Source: Pictodentalium vernedei
Lineage: Eukaryota; Mollusca; Scaphopoda; Dentaliida; Dentaliidae
DNA: 64,000 nt
Assembly (NCBI GenBank): GCA_031216915.1
Contig: CM062294.1
Span: 31,635,128 to 31,699,127 of the forward strand
Direction: 5' to 3'
Positions within the stretch are counted from its first letter, which is position 1; each line of letters opens with the position of its first letter. Below the pieces are notes generated by a model. The model did not search any database. It had not been told where the DNA came from and worked only from the letters and a program-made list of their open reading frames with translations. The translations under genes and the position numbers were made by a program. Shown here piece after piece: positions 47,597 to 56,256 of this stretch.

Positions 47597-47835
47597 CCAC
47601 AGGCCCCCTTGCGTCTGCTTAGGCAACCACACGGATAATTATTGTAATTTACTAAATTTGAATCCTCAGTCCACCCTTGCGTCTGCTCAGGCAACCAAAC
47701 GGATAATTACTGTAATTAACTAAATTTTGAATCCTCAGGCCACCCTTGCGTCTGCTCAGGCAACCAAACGGATAATTACTGTAATTGACTAATTTTGAAG
47801 ACCACTAGCTACCGTTGCGCCTGCTCAGGCAACTC
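47597..47835 (-). repeat. ~70 bp tandem repeats in the LTR element
   Basis: About 3.5 copies of a unit with CACCCTTGCGTCTGCTCAGG, CAACCAAACGGATAATTACT and TAACTAAATTTTGAA between the TatD frame and the polypurine tract. They could shape the 3' untranslated RNA. Confidence 0.85.
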
Positions 47836-47868
47836 ATGGGTCGCTTCCAAAAATGGATGAGAAGGCGA

Positions 47869-48597
47869 TCATGGGATTCTGTAAACCACCTTTGCGTTCG
47901 CTAGGGTGGCCTCCAGAATCTCCTGCATACCCTCCTGGTATTGGTGATTCACCCTGGCAATACCTGTCCGGATGTGAATAACCTCTTCGGCTACTTCACC
48001 AATAACCGCTGGGGTAGTCCAGTGTCGCCTTCCCATGGGGAAATAAGGTGAATCTGTTTCCAGCAGTAGACGATTAAGGGGAATCGCTGCTACTGCCTTC
48101 TTCAGTTCCCCGCTAAAACCACGGCACATCCCTGTTAACCCAAAATATGTGTTTGGGCTGTGATGCAGCCAGGCCTCAACATCCCTTTTGAGACCTGTGA
48201 AACAGTGGATATGGATCACCTGTCCACTGTGCGTTGCCATGAGAACTTCCATCAAAGCTGTATGTAACACATCATGAGACATCAGGTCGTCTTCAGACCC
48301 ACGAATGTGCAATACCAAGGGATTATCTTTTGATGCAAGCTCCAGAAGTTCTCTAAATAAATGGCTTCCTCCCAAGAAATGCTTGGGAGAGGAGTCTCCA
48401 TAACTGCATTCAAACAACCCTTCAGTGTACTCTTGAGGGGTTCCAGCAGTACGGACCTGACTGGGCACATTCAGGTGCTCGTCCTGCACCACAATCCAGT
48501 ATTTTACCCCTTGGGTAGACCCCCTTGGGTGCTCCTTAGGGGTCACACCTAAGTCGACCTCAAATACTTGACTTGTTTTCAGCCAATAGATTTTCAA
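47869..48597 (-). CDS. TatD-type deoxyribonuclease-like domain (TATDN2-like, partial)
   Basis: A 242-codon frame whose second half matches TatD family metal-dependent nucleases, closest to animal TATDN2. It has LVLHIRG (His97), IHIHCFTG (His129, His131), TYFGLTGMCRGFS and LLLETDSPYFP (Asp182), followed by TTPAVIGEVAEEV. These are the second-half metal ligands of the TIM barrel. The first half is short: GVTPKEHP resembles the G-x-H-P segment with His replaced by Thr, and the conserved glutamate block (GE-x-GLD) is not visible, so catalysis is doubtful. The frame overlaps the end of the protease frame in the -1 phase and opens with TTG, not ATG. It lies where pol normally sits in an LTR element. 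Confidence 0.82.
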   Translation of the reverse strand: MKIYWLKTSQVFEVDLGVTPKEHPRGSTQGVKYWIVVQDEHLNVPSQVRTAGTPQEYTEGLFECSYGDSSPKHFLGGSHLFRELLELASKDNPLVLHIRGSEDDLMSHDVLHTALMEVLMATHSGQVIHIHCFTGLKRDVEAWLHHSPNTYFGLTGMCRGFSGELKKAVAAIPLNRLLLETDSPYFPMGRRHWTTPAVIGEVAEEVIHIRTGIARVNHQYQEGMQEILEATLANAKVVYRIP

Positions 48598-49067
48598 CTT
48601 GTTCTGATTGATGAGTCAATCTTATACGCATGACCAATCAATTGATTTCTTGGTAAAAAGACCTGATGATTATTAACATTAATTAGACAAATGTGTGGAT
48701 CCCGCTGATCGGTATAAACCGAACGTAGACCTAAAAGCGGTAAAGTTTCAGATGGTTCCGCAACAAAATCAGTTAGAAACTGATCTAAATCGCACTTTAA
48801 TAATGCTGCAGAATTGGGCGGAATCACAGTGTCATCAAGTAAACTAATTTTTGCAATTTTCAAAGATTTACTATTTTTTGTAATGGTGGGCATTACAACT
48901 TGGTCAATAGTAATCAAGTCCTTTTCTGGATCAATTATAACTTTATGTTTTCTCAAGAAATCAATTCCGAGTAAAATTTCACCCTCGATTGGTGCCACAT
49001 ATAGGCACTCATTGTATGTAGGATCACCAATCCGTACCGGTATGGGACCAACATACTTCCCTAACAT
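48594..49067 (-). CDS. Retropepsin C-terminal part and linker
   Basis: Encodes LYVAPIEGEILLGIDFLRKH followed by IDPEKDLITI, the C-terminal signature of retroelement aspartic proteases (ILLGxDFL). A spacer like the start of gypsy-type pol polyproteins follows (IPPNSAALLKC, DPHICLINVNNHQVFLPRNQ). It is one frame off the N-terminal half at 49061-49327, so a single indel splits the protease. It ends with TGA at 48594-48596 inside the start of the TatD frame. Confidence 0.78.
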   Translation of the reverse strand: MLGKYVGPIPVRIGDPTYNECLYVAPIEGEILLGIDFLRKHKVIIDPEKDLITIDQVVMPTITKNSKSLKIAKISLLDDTVIPPNSAALLKCDLDQFLTDFVAEPSETLPLLGLRSVYTDQRDPHICLINVNNHQVFLPRNQLIGHAYKIDSSIRTS

Positions 49068-49327
49068 CTGTCCGTCTCTCGCCGCTGTATTAAACGAACA
49101 GATTTCAGAATTGGCGGTGTCGGTTCTATGCGTTCAAAAAAACTGTCTGACAACACAATGGCATCTGCTGCAGCATCAACTACTGCATGTGTTGTCAAAC
49201 CTGCAATTACAACTTCTAAATGAATTGCAGATGGGGATTTTACTCTTCGGACAACTAAATTTTCCTCCTCAATCAGTAAACTATTAGCACTATTATTGGG
49301 GTCATTGTATGAGGGTGTAGGGGACAA
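49061..49327 (-). CDS. Retropepsin N-terminal part with altered active site
   Basis: Encodes AIHLEVVIAGLTTHAVVDAAADAIVLSDSFFERI without break. The block is the flap-preceding active-site region of retroviral-type aspartic proteases, but the D-[TS]-G triad is D-A-A (Asp51). Loss of both Thr and Gly would normally abolish activity. Same frame as gag, separated from it by TAA (49391-49393) and one more stop. A frameshift at about 49065 joins it to the C-terminal part. Confidence 0.75.
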   Translation of the reverse strand: MSPTPSYNDPNNSANSLLIEEENLVVRRVKSPSAIHLEVVIAGLTTHAVVDAAADAIVLSDSFFERIEPTPPILKSVRLIQRRETDRC

Positions 49328-49390
49328 AATCAGACCTCTTGATTCGCCCCGTTCGAGTTTGTTTGATCCTCAAAGTGCACACTGCGCCCC

Positions 49391-51064
49391 TTATTCTTTA
49401 TATTTTTTTGCATTTTTCGAGGGGCACTGTGACTTGAAGTGACCAAAACCTTGACACAGAAAGCACTGGACCTTTTTCTTATTAGGAGAAGTCGAACTTG
49501 ATCGTGGTACTCCCTTTGCCCTTCGAGTATATGTTAGGTCAGACGAAGTTTTGTTTTGCATCAGGGAATTCAGTTTATCCAACAACAGCTGTAATTTTTG
49601 ATCAAAATTCTCTGTCTTTGCCTCTAAGGCAAATGTTTTTGATTTCAGATACTGAAAATCATTCCCTGATCCTTTCGGTGAATCACCTCTAGGAGATGAC
49701 TTACCTCCCTTATTTCTAAATTTCTTAGATTTATTTCTGGCACGATAGCCAGAACCACCACGATTATCATTTCGCACTTCCCTAATTCTGCTGGGACTTT
49801 CACCACTACTAGTACCCGGTGAAGCGTCTCTATGCATTGCCAGTCTATTATACTGAAGCCATTTAAACAGTTTAATCGCCTCTTCCATGCTGTTCGGGCG
49901 ACTGTTTATGACATATTCAGCTGCTACTGTGTCTGTACACCCATGGCAGAATCTAAATAAAGCCTGCTGGTTAACAAATTGCTCTGGACAATCTTTAAAA
50001 GCATATGTCGCTAAGGAGAGTACCGTTTCGGCCCAGTCTTCCAAAGATTGACCTTGTGTTTGTTTAACATTTTGGAACTTTAACTGGGTAGTCTCTTGTG
50101 TACTATGTCCACCGAAACGGGCCTCTAACCGTGTCAATTGCTCCTCTATGGTCATGTTTTGATTTCGTTCACACCATAACGAGTACACTTCACTAGCCTT
50201 ACCACCAAGACAGAAACATAAAACATTTTTTTGTTCTTCTGGAGTCCATTGCTTCATTACAGCATAACATTTAAATTTAATTTTAAAAGCTGTCCACGAT
50301 TCAATACCTTCAAATTTCAAGCCTTGAGGCACAACTAATTTTCGTGGAACAGAACTTCCAGGCTGCTGATATTGGGACATTTGCACCCCCTCCCGCTCGG
50401 TCGGGTATTGCAAGTCCAATCTCATTGGTTGACTCAATCCGTTCAGTACTTGTCGGGATTGTGACGGCCCAATTTGTACCTGATTCAATGGAACCTGCAT
50501 ACCTGGTATTGTAGATGGAAAAGGCTGTGGTGGTTGATATGTGTGTGAAACTTGACTGTTCATCGGAAATTGTGTAGGTTGGGAACCGATTTGATTCTCT
50601 TGACTATACATGAACTCACCCTGCCGTACTGGCAACGCAAGTCCAGGCATAGACGACTGATTACCCAAATTTTGACATGTAGTTAACAATTGGACATCAG
50701 ACTGTCTAGGCAATTGATCCTGGCTTCTTAGAGTTTGATAATTCAAATTTGGTATCTGGTTCGACTGAGAAGCCCCATAATTTACTGATGCCAATGGCAA
50801 ACTTCTATTAGGTGAACCATACCTATTGAGGGGGGATGGGTTCCCATACACCCCTCCTTGATTATAATCATAATTTTGTGTTTGCCAATTATTTGTATTT
50901 CCAATAGGAATTTGTTGATGTCCGATTGTAGAACTATGAACTTGAGGACGCAGTTGGTGGCCCAATGCACCCTCTTGTGGAATTACTACACATTGATTTT
51001 GAACAGATGACCTAGGGGGCATAGGATTCCCTGATGCTCCCTGATAATGAATATTTGGAGACAA
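49391..51064 (-). CDS. Gag: capsid-like domain and CCHC knuckle
   Basis: A 557-codon block of the gag polyprotein. The first ~240 residues are Gln/Pro/Ser/Asn-rich and probably disordered. A gypsy-type gag domain follows (KLVVPQGLKFEGIESWTAFK, then FCLGGKASEVYSLW, EEQLTRLEARFGG), which forms the particle shell. A basic stretch (RNKSKKFRNKGGK) and a knuckle CFLCQGFGHFKSQC (C-x2-C-x4-H-x4-C), which would bind the RNA, complete it. It is in the same frame as the two blocks upstream, each separated by one stop codon, so the full gag would be about 1,200 residues. Confidence 0.88.
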   Translation of the reverse strand: MSPNIHYQGASGNPMPPRSSVQNQCVVIPQEGALGHQLRPQVHSSTIGHQQIPIGNTNNWQTQNYDYNQGGVYGNPSPLNRYGSPNRSLPLASVNYGASQSNQIPNLNYQTLRSQDQLPRQSDVQLLTTCQNLGNQSSMPGLALPVRQGEFMYSQENQIGSQPTQFPMNSQVSHTYQPPQPFPSTIPGMQVPLNQVQIGPSQSRQVLNGLSQPMRLDLQYPTEREGVQMSQYQQPGSSVPRKLVVPQGLKFEGIESWTAFKIKFKCYAVMKQWTPEEQKNVLCFCLGGKASEVYSLWCERNQNMTIEEQLTRLEARFGGHSTQETTQLKFQNVKQTQGQSLEDWAETVLSLATYAFKDCPEQFVNQQALFRFCHGCTDTVAAEYVINSRPNSMEEAIKLFKWLQYNRLAMHRDASPGTSSGESPSRIREVRNDNRGGSGYRARNKSKKFRNKGGKSSPRGDSPKGSGNDFQYLKSKTFALEAKTENFDQKLQLLLDKLNSLMQNKTSSDLTYTRRAKGVPRSSSTSPNKKKVQCFLCQGFGHFKSQCPSKNAKKYKE

Positions 51065-51121
51065 TTGTTGAGCATACTGGCCTACATTTTCGTAACATAC
51101 CCGTTGCGTTCGGTCAGGATA

Positions 51122-52312
51122 TTAAACAATATTTTGAACAGGTGTCACATACACTTGATTATCTCCAGTTCTTGTCGTTGCAGACTGAGTGTAAGAATGT
51201 TGGACCCTCGAGGGTACTCCACTAGGTTCCGCCAGGCTTACACCTTCATAAACTGGTACCTGATAATTCAAGATTGGATTCACCTGGCCTGTTTGATTCA
51301 TTTGTATTGTAGGACCTGTGTTAACCAATACTTTATTTATTTGTGACCCAACACTTCCACTTACACATGGCTGACGAGGTAAATTGCTCGGTGTTTGACT
51401 ACCATGTGCATTTTGTATAAAATGCACAGATTTATAACGTTGATCCTGAGTACTCAAATTCTGATGTACCCCAGGATAAACGTTCGTAGCTGTACTCGAC
51501 GGCTTCTGGTATCCGCTCAGTTTACTAAGTTCAGGTAGCCGTCGCCCAGAAACATCTTGATACATATAATTGGAAGATGCAGTCGTATTCAAATTACCTC
51601 TTGTCCTATAATGAATCTCACCTGCATTCATGATAGTTCCGGTCACTGCAGATGTAGTATTAGTAACTGCATTTTCTCGTGCCAGTGACCTATGACCAGC
51701 CAATGTATAATTGGGTTGTGTCGAATAACTGTATATTTTTGGTGAATGGGCAAGAACTGTATTTTCATTCAATGTCTGTGGCCTATTAAATTCACCACCC
51801 CCAACACGTGCCGTGTCGGAGGAAAGAGATGGTTTTAACAAAATAGCAATTTCTCCACCCCCAACACGTGCCGTGCCGGAGGATAGAGGCATGTTAACAT
51901 TTTGTTTTGACACAGACTCATATTTATTTATCTGGGGTACTGCAGATAAAATACTATTTCTTGCCCCTATATTATTTCTATTCACCAAAACTGTAGGCGA
52001 AAGGTGTGTTACCTGGGATGCGTCATCCTGATACCTAATGACTCCTAAATTACCTTTTGGAGTTGACGCGTATCTTTTAGGAGACATCCTCTGGTATCGA
52101 CCATCCCAAACCATCGACTTAGGCTGATCAACCTTTTGGCCAAGCCCTGCAGTGCTTGCAGCGCCCATTGTCAAATCTAAGGGCTCCTCCGATGGAGTAC
52201 TTCCGGTCAGAGGCCCCTCAGTATTAAATATCTGGCTATCAGCAGAAGCCGGTGCTTCAGAACTTACTGACACCTTTGGCCTAACATCCGGGTTATTTTT
52301 CAGCTCTAACAT
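51122..52312 (-). CDS. Gag middle region, low-complexity
   Basis: A 396-codon block in the same frame as the gag domain, limited by TGA at 52322-52324 and TAA at 51122-51124. Rich in Ser, Thr, Asn, Gln and Pro, with an internal near-duplicate, SSGTARVGGGE and SSDTARVGGGE, about 20 residues apart. No domain recognised. It probably forms a disordered linker between the N-terminal helix-hairpin-helix region and the capsid domain. Confidence 0.7.
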   Translation of the reverse strand: MLELKNNPDVRPKVSVSSEAPASADSQIFNTEGPLTGSTPSEEPLDLTMGAASTAGLGQKVDQPKSMVWDGRYQRMSPKRYASTPKGNLGVIRYQDDASQVTHLSPTVLVNRNNIGARNSILSAVPQINKYESVSKQNVNMPLSSGTARVGGGEIAILLKPSLSSDTARVGGGEFNRPQTLNENTVLAHSPKIYSYSTQPNYTLAGHRSLARENAVTNTTSAVTGTIMNAGEIHYRTRGNLNTTASSNYMYQDVSGRRLPELSKLSGYQKPSSTATNVYPGVHQNLSTQDQRYKSVHFIQNAHGSQTPSNLPRQPCVSGSVGSQINKVLVNTGPTIQMNQTGQVNPILNYQVPVYEGVSLAEPSGVPSRVQHSYTQSATTRTGDNQVYVTPVQNIV

Positions 52313-52321
52313 CTGAATTTC

Positions 52322-53146
52322 TCATTGCAATTCCGCAATTTTAACCCGTTGCATTAGTTTCTCATTTTCTCCCCTGATCCTGTCATATTCTGCCCTCATA
52401 TTATCAGAAAGCCGGGTGTATGTAAGCTCAGGTGGACTTAGGTAGCCTTCCTCCACCTCTACTTTAACCTCTATGTTCTGATCAATACAATGCAGATATC
52501 GGCTGTCAGGGTTTCCTGAAAGTGTTAAATGAGGTGGACTCAGGTAGCCATCCTCCAACCCACTTACTTTAGAAATTTGCCCACTTTGACTTATCAGCTC
52601 AGTCGATGGAATCAGGTCGCCTTCAACCACTCGACTAGCTGACAAATTCTGAGAATACTCAGTTTGTCTCACTAGACCAACAGGCTCTGCCCCTACTAGA
52701 ACATACTCTGAACTTGCTGGACTTACTGTGAGTCTAGAACTACTTATCGATTGTTGTGGCGACAAAATCGAATACTTAACTTCCCCTCTATCACTTAGCA
52801 TAGGATTTTCCATATCCATTGGATCTATGCAAAGTGATTTGGTAATTGAAAGGGGTGGAGTTAAACCCTGTACCAAGACCTGTTCATCCATTTCGGTTCT
52901 TTCCCTAACTGGGTTGCAAGGTCTGCTAAAATCTATAGCATTCCATTGATCTCTTGAACCTCTAAAATATGGTATAGAAATTAGGTCTTCCCTGGTCAAG
53001 ACTCCTACATACTCCCTCCTTTCAATTATTTCACCCGCAATTGCTGGGCCTACATGGGGAATTTTCAGTAGTTCTTCATAAGAAGCAGTATTAACTTTTA
53101 TTTTATTGTCCTTGGCTCTTGAATATGTTTCAAAAATTTTTTACAA
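52322..53146 (-). CDS. Gag N-terminal region with helix-hairpin-helix motif
   Basis: An open frame from just after a stop near 53147 to TGA 52322-52324. Near its beginning it reads KVNTASYEELLKIPHVGPAI followed by AGEIIERREYVGVLTREDLI, a ComEA-type helix-hairpin-helix (hairpin PHVGPAIA), a motif that binds DNA backbone without sequence preference. The first ATG in frame is only after this motif (near TEMDEQV), so the true start may be non-ATG, mutated or spliced in. A duplicated EDGYLSPPHLT / EEGYLSPPELT motif and a predicted coiled coil (AEYDRIRGENEKLMQRVKIA) follow. Confidence 0.75.
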
Positions 53147-53610
53147 GAAATTCCAACTGGAAAAAATGAAAAAATTGTTTTTGTTTTTGGTTTGTTTTTT
53201 TTTTAGAAGAAAAAATTTAGAAAGCAAAAAACTTTATACACGAAAATAATATTTTTGGCGTTACGTGCTGGTCAGCCGAAAAATATATTTTCAAAACATA
53301 TTGAGCAACAACCCAATATAAACAAAATTCCAAATATTGAACTCTTTAACACCCTTTCAGGAATCACCAGACTGTTCAAAACAAAGGCTCAACTCAATGA
53401 AAATTAATTTTCTAAGGGTCAAAAAAGAAAAAAGAATTCAACACATTTTCAAAAGTAATTGAAATAAGGCAACAACCGTATTTCAACTTGGACCTTTAGT
53501 GATATTTTCCAAATTTTGAAAATGGAGACGCTATCAATTTTTTTCTAACAAGAAACATGGCCGCGAGTGGTACTCACCCTGCAGTCAGTTCGAGTCATAT
53601 CGTCGCCAAA
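53147..53610 (-). other. Leader between 5' LTR and gag
   Basis: About 460 bp of AT-rich untranslated sequence, with the primer-binding site at its LTR end and a pyrimidine tract ending CCAG near its gag end, which could be a splice acceptor. Confidence 0.6.
53590..53610 (-). promoter_or_regulatory. Putative primer-binding site
   Basis: The minus strand after the 5' LTR reads TTTGGCGACGATATGACTCG. TGG at the start of such a site pairs with the CCA end of a tRNA. The following bases could not be matched to a specific tRNA without a search. Confidence 0.5.
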
Positions 53611-53926
53611 TATTGAAACATTAATGATGATATTTTTATAGTAATAATTATATATTGCAATAGCAGTCGTTTTCAATATAATATGTCAACTCACTTTCCT
53701 GCTATTGTCTAACGAGGTTTGTCACTGTTGCTTCTGCTTCTCGAGAAACGTCTGCAAACGAGCGTCACTTCTTGAGTTCTGCGAACTTCAATGGCTGAGA
53801 TCTGGCGAGATCTTGTTTATCATCCAATCAACCAATCAGATGGATTCGACCAACATCGGTTCTTCTCGCCCGACAAGACAACGGCAACACAAGTCGGGCG
53901 TAATCTCAGTACTCAATTTCACAACA
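53611..53926 (-). repeat. 5' LTR (right copy)
   Basis: 316 bp, the promoter-bearing copy for a minus-strand element. It has AT-rich stretches (ATTATATATTGC) and would contain the transcription start. It is followed (minus strand) by TTTGGCGACGATATG, the likely primer-binding site. Confidence 0.92.
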
Positions 53927-53930
53927 CTTT

Positions 53931-54115
53931 CCAATAGGGGTCACATGATATGGTTTTGTTTAATTTTTTGAATGTTTGTTTTTGTGTTCATCTGGCCAAT
54001 TTGTCAGTTATGCGAGAGGAGTCGTTAGGTAAATGGTTCAGGAGATATACTGAGTTAGCTCCATGTTTGAACCGATCGGTCCACAGTCCTAGATTTCAAC
54101 TCTCGCCTCACCATC
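53931..54115 (+). repeat. Segmental duplication unit 2 (right part)
   Basis: CCAATAGGGGTCACATGATA completes the A-family MITE begun at about 46757, and GGAGATATACTGAGTTAGC continues the tail seen at 45830. After CTCGCCTCACCAT another insertion begins, and the tail resumes as GCCTCCACCATGTCGGAAAA near 54613. Confidence 0.7.
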
Positions 54116-54612
54116 AGGCCCGGCATTCTTTATGAGTGCAGGAGAACAATTGAGGAGGGCAATTGTTTGCACCCTTTGGTCTTCTGGAATACCAGATCTG
54201 TTTCTGACTGCATTTATCATTTCGTCCCCTGAGTTCCAATGTGTTCTCTGTGCCTACTGATAGCCGACTGGCACAGAGAACACATTGGAACTCGGGGGAC
54301 GATTTGTCAATGTTGGATTGATTCGCAATAATTCATGACCCATTCTGTGTCGCATTTCGATAGATTTTGAGTGTAGAAGACAGTTAAATAAGAATTGAAT
54401 GCAACATTTTGAATAATGAGAAAATGTGTGTGCTAATTTTTCCACTACGTAGCTGAATGTAGTGCAATTTTTCAGTCACAATAGTAATACCTTGAAGTGA
54501 ATATAACCAACATAGCATACAACTTTTGCAATGAAAATTTTAGGTGCAATTGCACTCCCAAGCAATATGAGGAGGGCAACTGTTTTGCACTCCTTGATTT
54601 TCTAGATTGCCA
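54116..54612. mobile_element. ~490 bp insertion containing a palindrome
   Basis: Interrupts the duplicated unit. Target-like sequences GCCTCACCAT and GCCTCCACCAT flank it. A GAGGAGGGCAATTGTTTGCA motif at its left is repeated as GAGGAGGGCAACTGTTTTGC at its right. It holds the palindrome at 54219-54306 (GTTCCAATGTGTTCTCTGTG / complement). Type unknown. Confidence 0.5.
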
Positions 54613-54724
54613 GGCCTCCACCATGTCGGAAAAGTTTTGAATCCAAGTTTCACTCCTGGTCAAAGCAGAGGAAATTCAGATAAGATTCGCAGTACACGAT
54701 GCCGTTTTTTTTGCATTCGATCTA

Positions 54725-55605
54725 CCCGACACCCACCCACAACTAAACCGCAAGATTTTTCTTATTTTTTACATATTTTTCCCGGTCATTTTAAGCATCC
54801 ACGCCATACCCTGCAAAAAACAACTTTCTGACATATTTTGGACACCCACCTCTCTCAGCATCACATATCAATTTTTTAAGCACTTTTCAAGTGTTGTCGA
54901 GGACCATTTTCTAGTGTTTCTGGGCATTTTTATGTGACCCCAAGATTTTACAGAGGTATTTTGTCGCAGGGAATGTCATGCCACTGGCTTTATAGAAACC
55001 ATTTTTGATACATGTGAACCTGCGTTGGTCATTTAAGTTGTGACTATTTTATCCAAATGGAATAGAATGGGATATGAGAGCTTTCTTTTAATTTTTTGTT
55101 AATTTAATTTTTTTATTTTAAAACTGGGTGTGGTGCAATTGTTATATGAAGCATTTATTGTAATGATAATTGTTACTTGATTTTTAATGTATGTTAAAGA
55201 TAATTTACATGTACTTAATAGTCTTTATTTCTTTAGAACCATAAGGAACCTAAAAGACCTTTGGTTATCTGTGATTATAAGAAATGTTTAAATCAGTTTA
55301 AATTCACAACTAGGATTTGTAATTCTGGAAATCGAGACCCTCAAGGCCGAATTGCTGGTTTAAAAAATCATGGGCCCCGCACTGGACCTAGATGGGCCCG
55401 ATAGCTCAACACACCCATCAATACAACCTAACAGAGCTATAATGTGTGTGTATTGGTCAGAATAATTTTTAAACTGCTCTATTTGGTATTCAGTTGCAGT
55501 ACGCAAAACGGTGCAAGGGGTTGGAAAAATGTGTATTTGGGACCGTTTGACAACCCATCCAACCTAGCATTGTGTGGTACAAAATTTATTCCGCCCCCTT
55601 GTCAA
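54725..55605 (+). repeat. 880 bp dispersed repeat, copy 1
   Basis: Nearly identical to 62483-63362, from ACACCCACCCAC to AATTTATTCCGCCCCCT. It contains AACCATAAGGAACCTAAAAG and GATGGGCCCGATAGCTCAAC. Noncoding as read, with a possible decayed coding stretch (RPLVICDYKKCLNQF) at about 55258-55300. No inverted or LTR-like ends were seen. Confidence 0.85.
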
Positions 55606-56153
55606 AGGGCGACAAAAGAATGAGAAACTGATTTGATTCACCCATGGCTGCACGATTCTCTGAGGTCACCATACTATTTCCAGTTTAAAAACGAATTTCA
55701 AAAATATCCTTTCAATAAATTTCTACCTGACCTGTTTCGGGAGAATTATCTTGTATTCAAAAGAGGCACTGACCCTTATACGAAACAGCTGTGAAATTAT
55801 AAATTTAATGTACTCTAAAGCATCAGTCACACTACCTTATTTATTCTCTCGGAATACATCATACAACACCGATCCGCTGGTTCTCTCGGTAAGTTTTCTG
55901 GAATAGTTGTGTTCTCACGTTGAATCGCCGTATCGGTTCTCACAGTCCACTTTGTGTTCTTGTCTTTGCGTTGTATTTTTGTTTTGTAAAGCAATGTACA
56001 TTTTATTTTGTGCGTGTGCGCTCGTGCATATTAGGTGTTTATTGTTCCAAATCATGCGGTACTGAATTATTAAATTTGATGAACAGTACATTTGCCGTGG
56101 ACGGGATGTAGTCCATCGTGGGTAGAGATGTCCACGCATGCGTTTTACCAGGT
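55606..56153. other. No recognisable gene
   Basis: AT-rich DNA between the 880 bp repeat and a palindrome. The frame at 55915-56232 (minus) shows no domain. Confidence 0.45.
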
Positions 56154-56256
56154 AATAACAAATCATCAACAGCAAAGTTTTAATTAATGAAGCACCGGGT
56201 TGTACCGGGGCGGGTTGTACCCGGTGTTTCATTAATTAAATTTTTGTTGATTATTC
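56154..56256. repeat. Palindrome with ~45 bp arms
   Basis: ATCATCAACAGCAAAGTTTT / AAATTTTTGTTGATTATT and ATTAATGAAGCACCGGGT / ACCCGGTGTTTCATTAAT around TGTACCGGGGCGGGT. Confidence 0.75.

Larger units (their letters stand above)
46876..53926 (-). mobile_element. LTR element with gag, protease and TatD-like domain, no RT or integrase
   Basis: A 7,051 bp minus-strand element. Both LTRs are 316 bp and differ at seven positions. The insertion duplicated CTTT (46872-46875 and 53927-53930). Next to the 3' LTR the minus strand has the purine tract AAAAGGGGGAAGAG, the expected plus-strand primer, and beside the 5' LTR is TTTGGCGACGATATGA, a plausible tRNA primer site. Coding order: helix-hairpin-helix and gag frame, protease, TatD-type nuclease. 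No reverse transcriptase, RNase H or integrase motif exists in the interior, so it must rely on a partner element. The age by LTR divergence is modest (about 2%). Confidence 0.88.

Noticed and set aside
47869-48597. TatD frame as a normal host TATDN2 gene
   Set aside because: It lies between two matching LTRs, upstream of the polypurine tract, on the same strand as gag and protease, without introns, ATG or the first half of the domain. Belonging to the LTR element is simpler.
52322-52324. TGA in gag as a selenocysteine codon
   Set aside because: No SECIS-like structure was evident and a TAA stop also interrupts the same frame, so plain mutation or readthrough is more likely.
53611-53926. LTRs as independent solo repeats
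   Set aside because: Equal length, same orientation, shared CTTT duplication and an adjacent polypurine tract show they belong to one insertion.
54725-55605. 880 bp repeat as a piggyBac transposase fragment (RPLVICDYKK resembles a piggyBac K-P-x-x-x-x-D-Y segment)
   Set aside because: The resemblance covers about ten residues, and the GGVD and catalytic motifs are absent.
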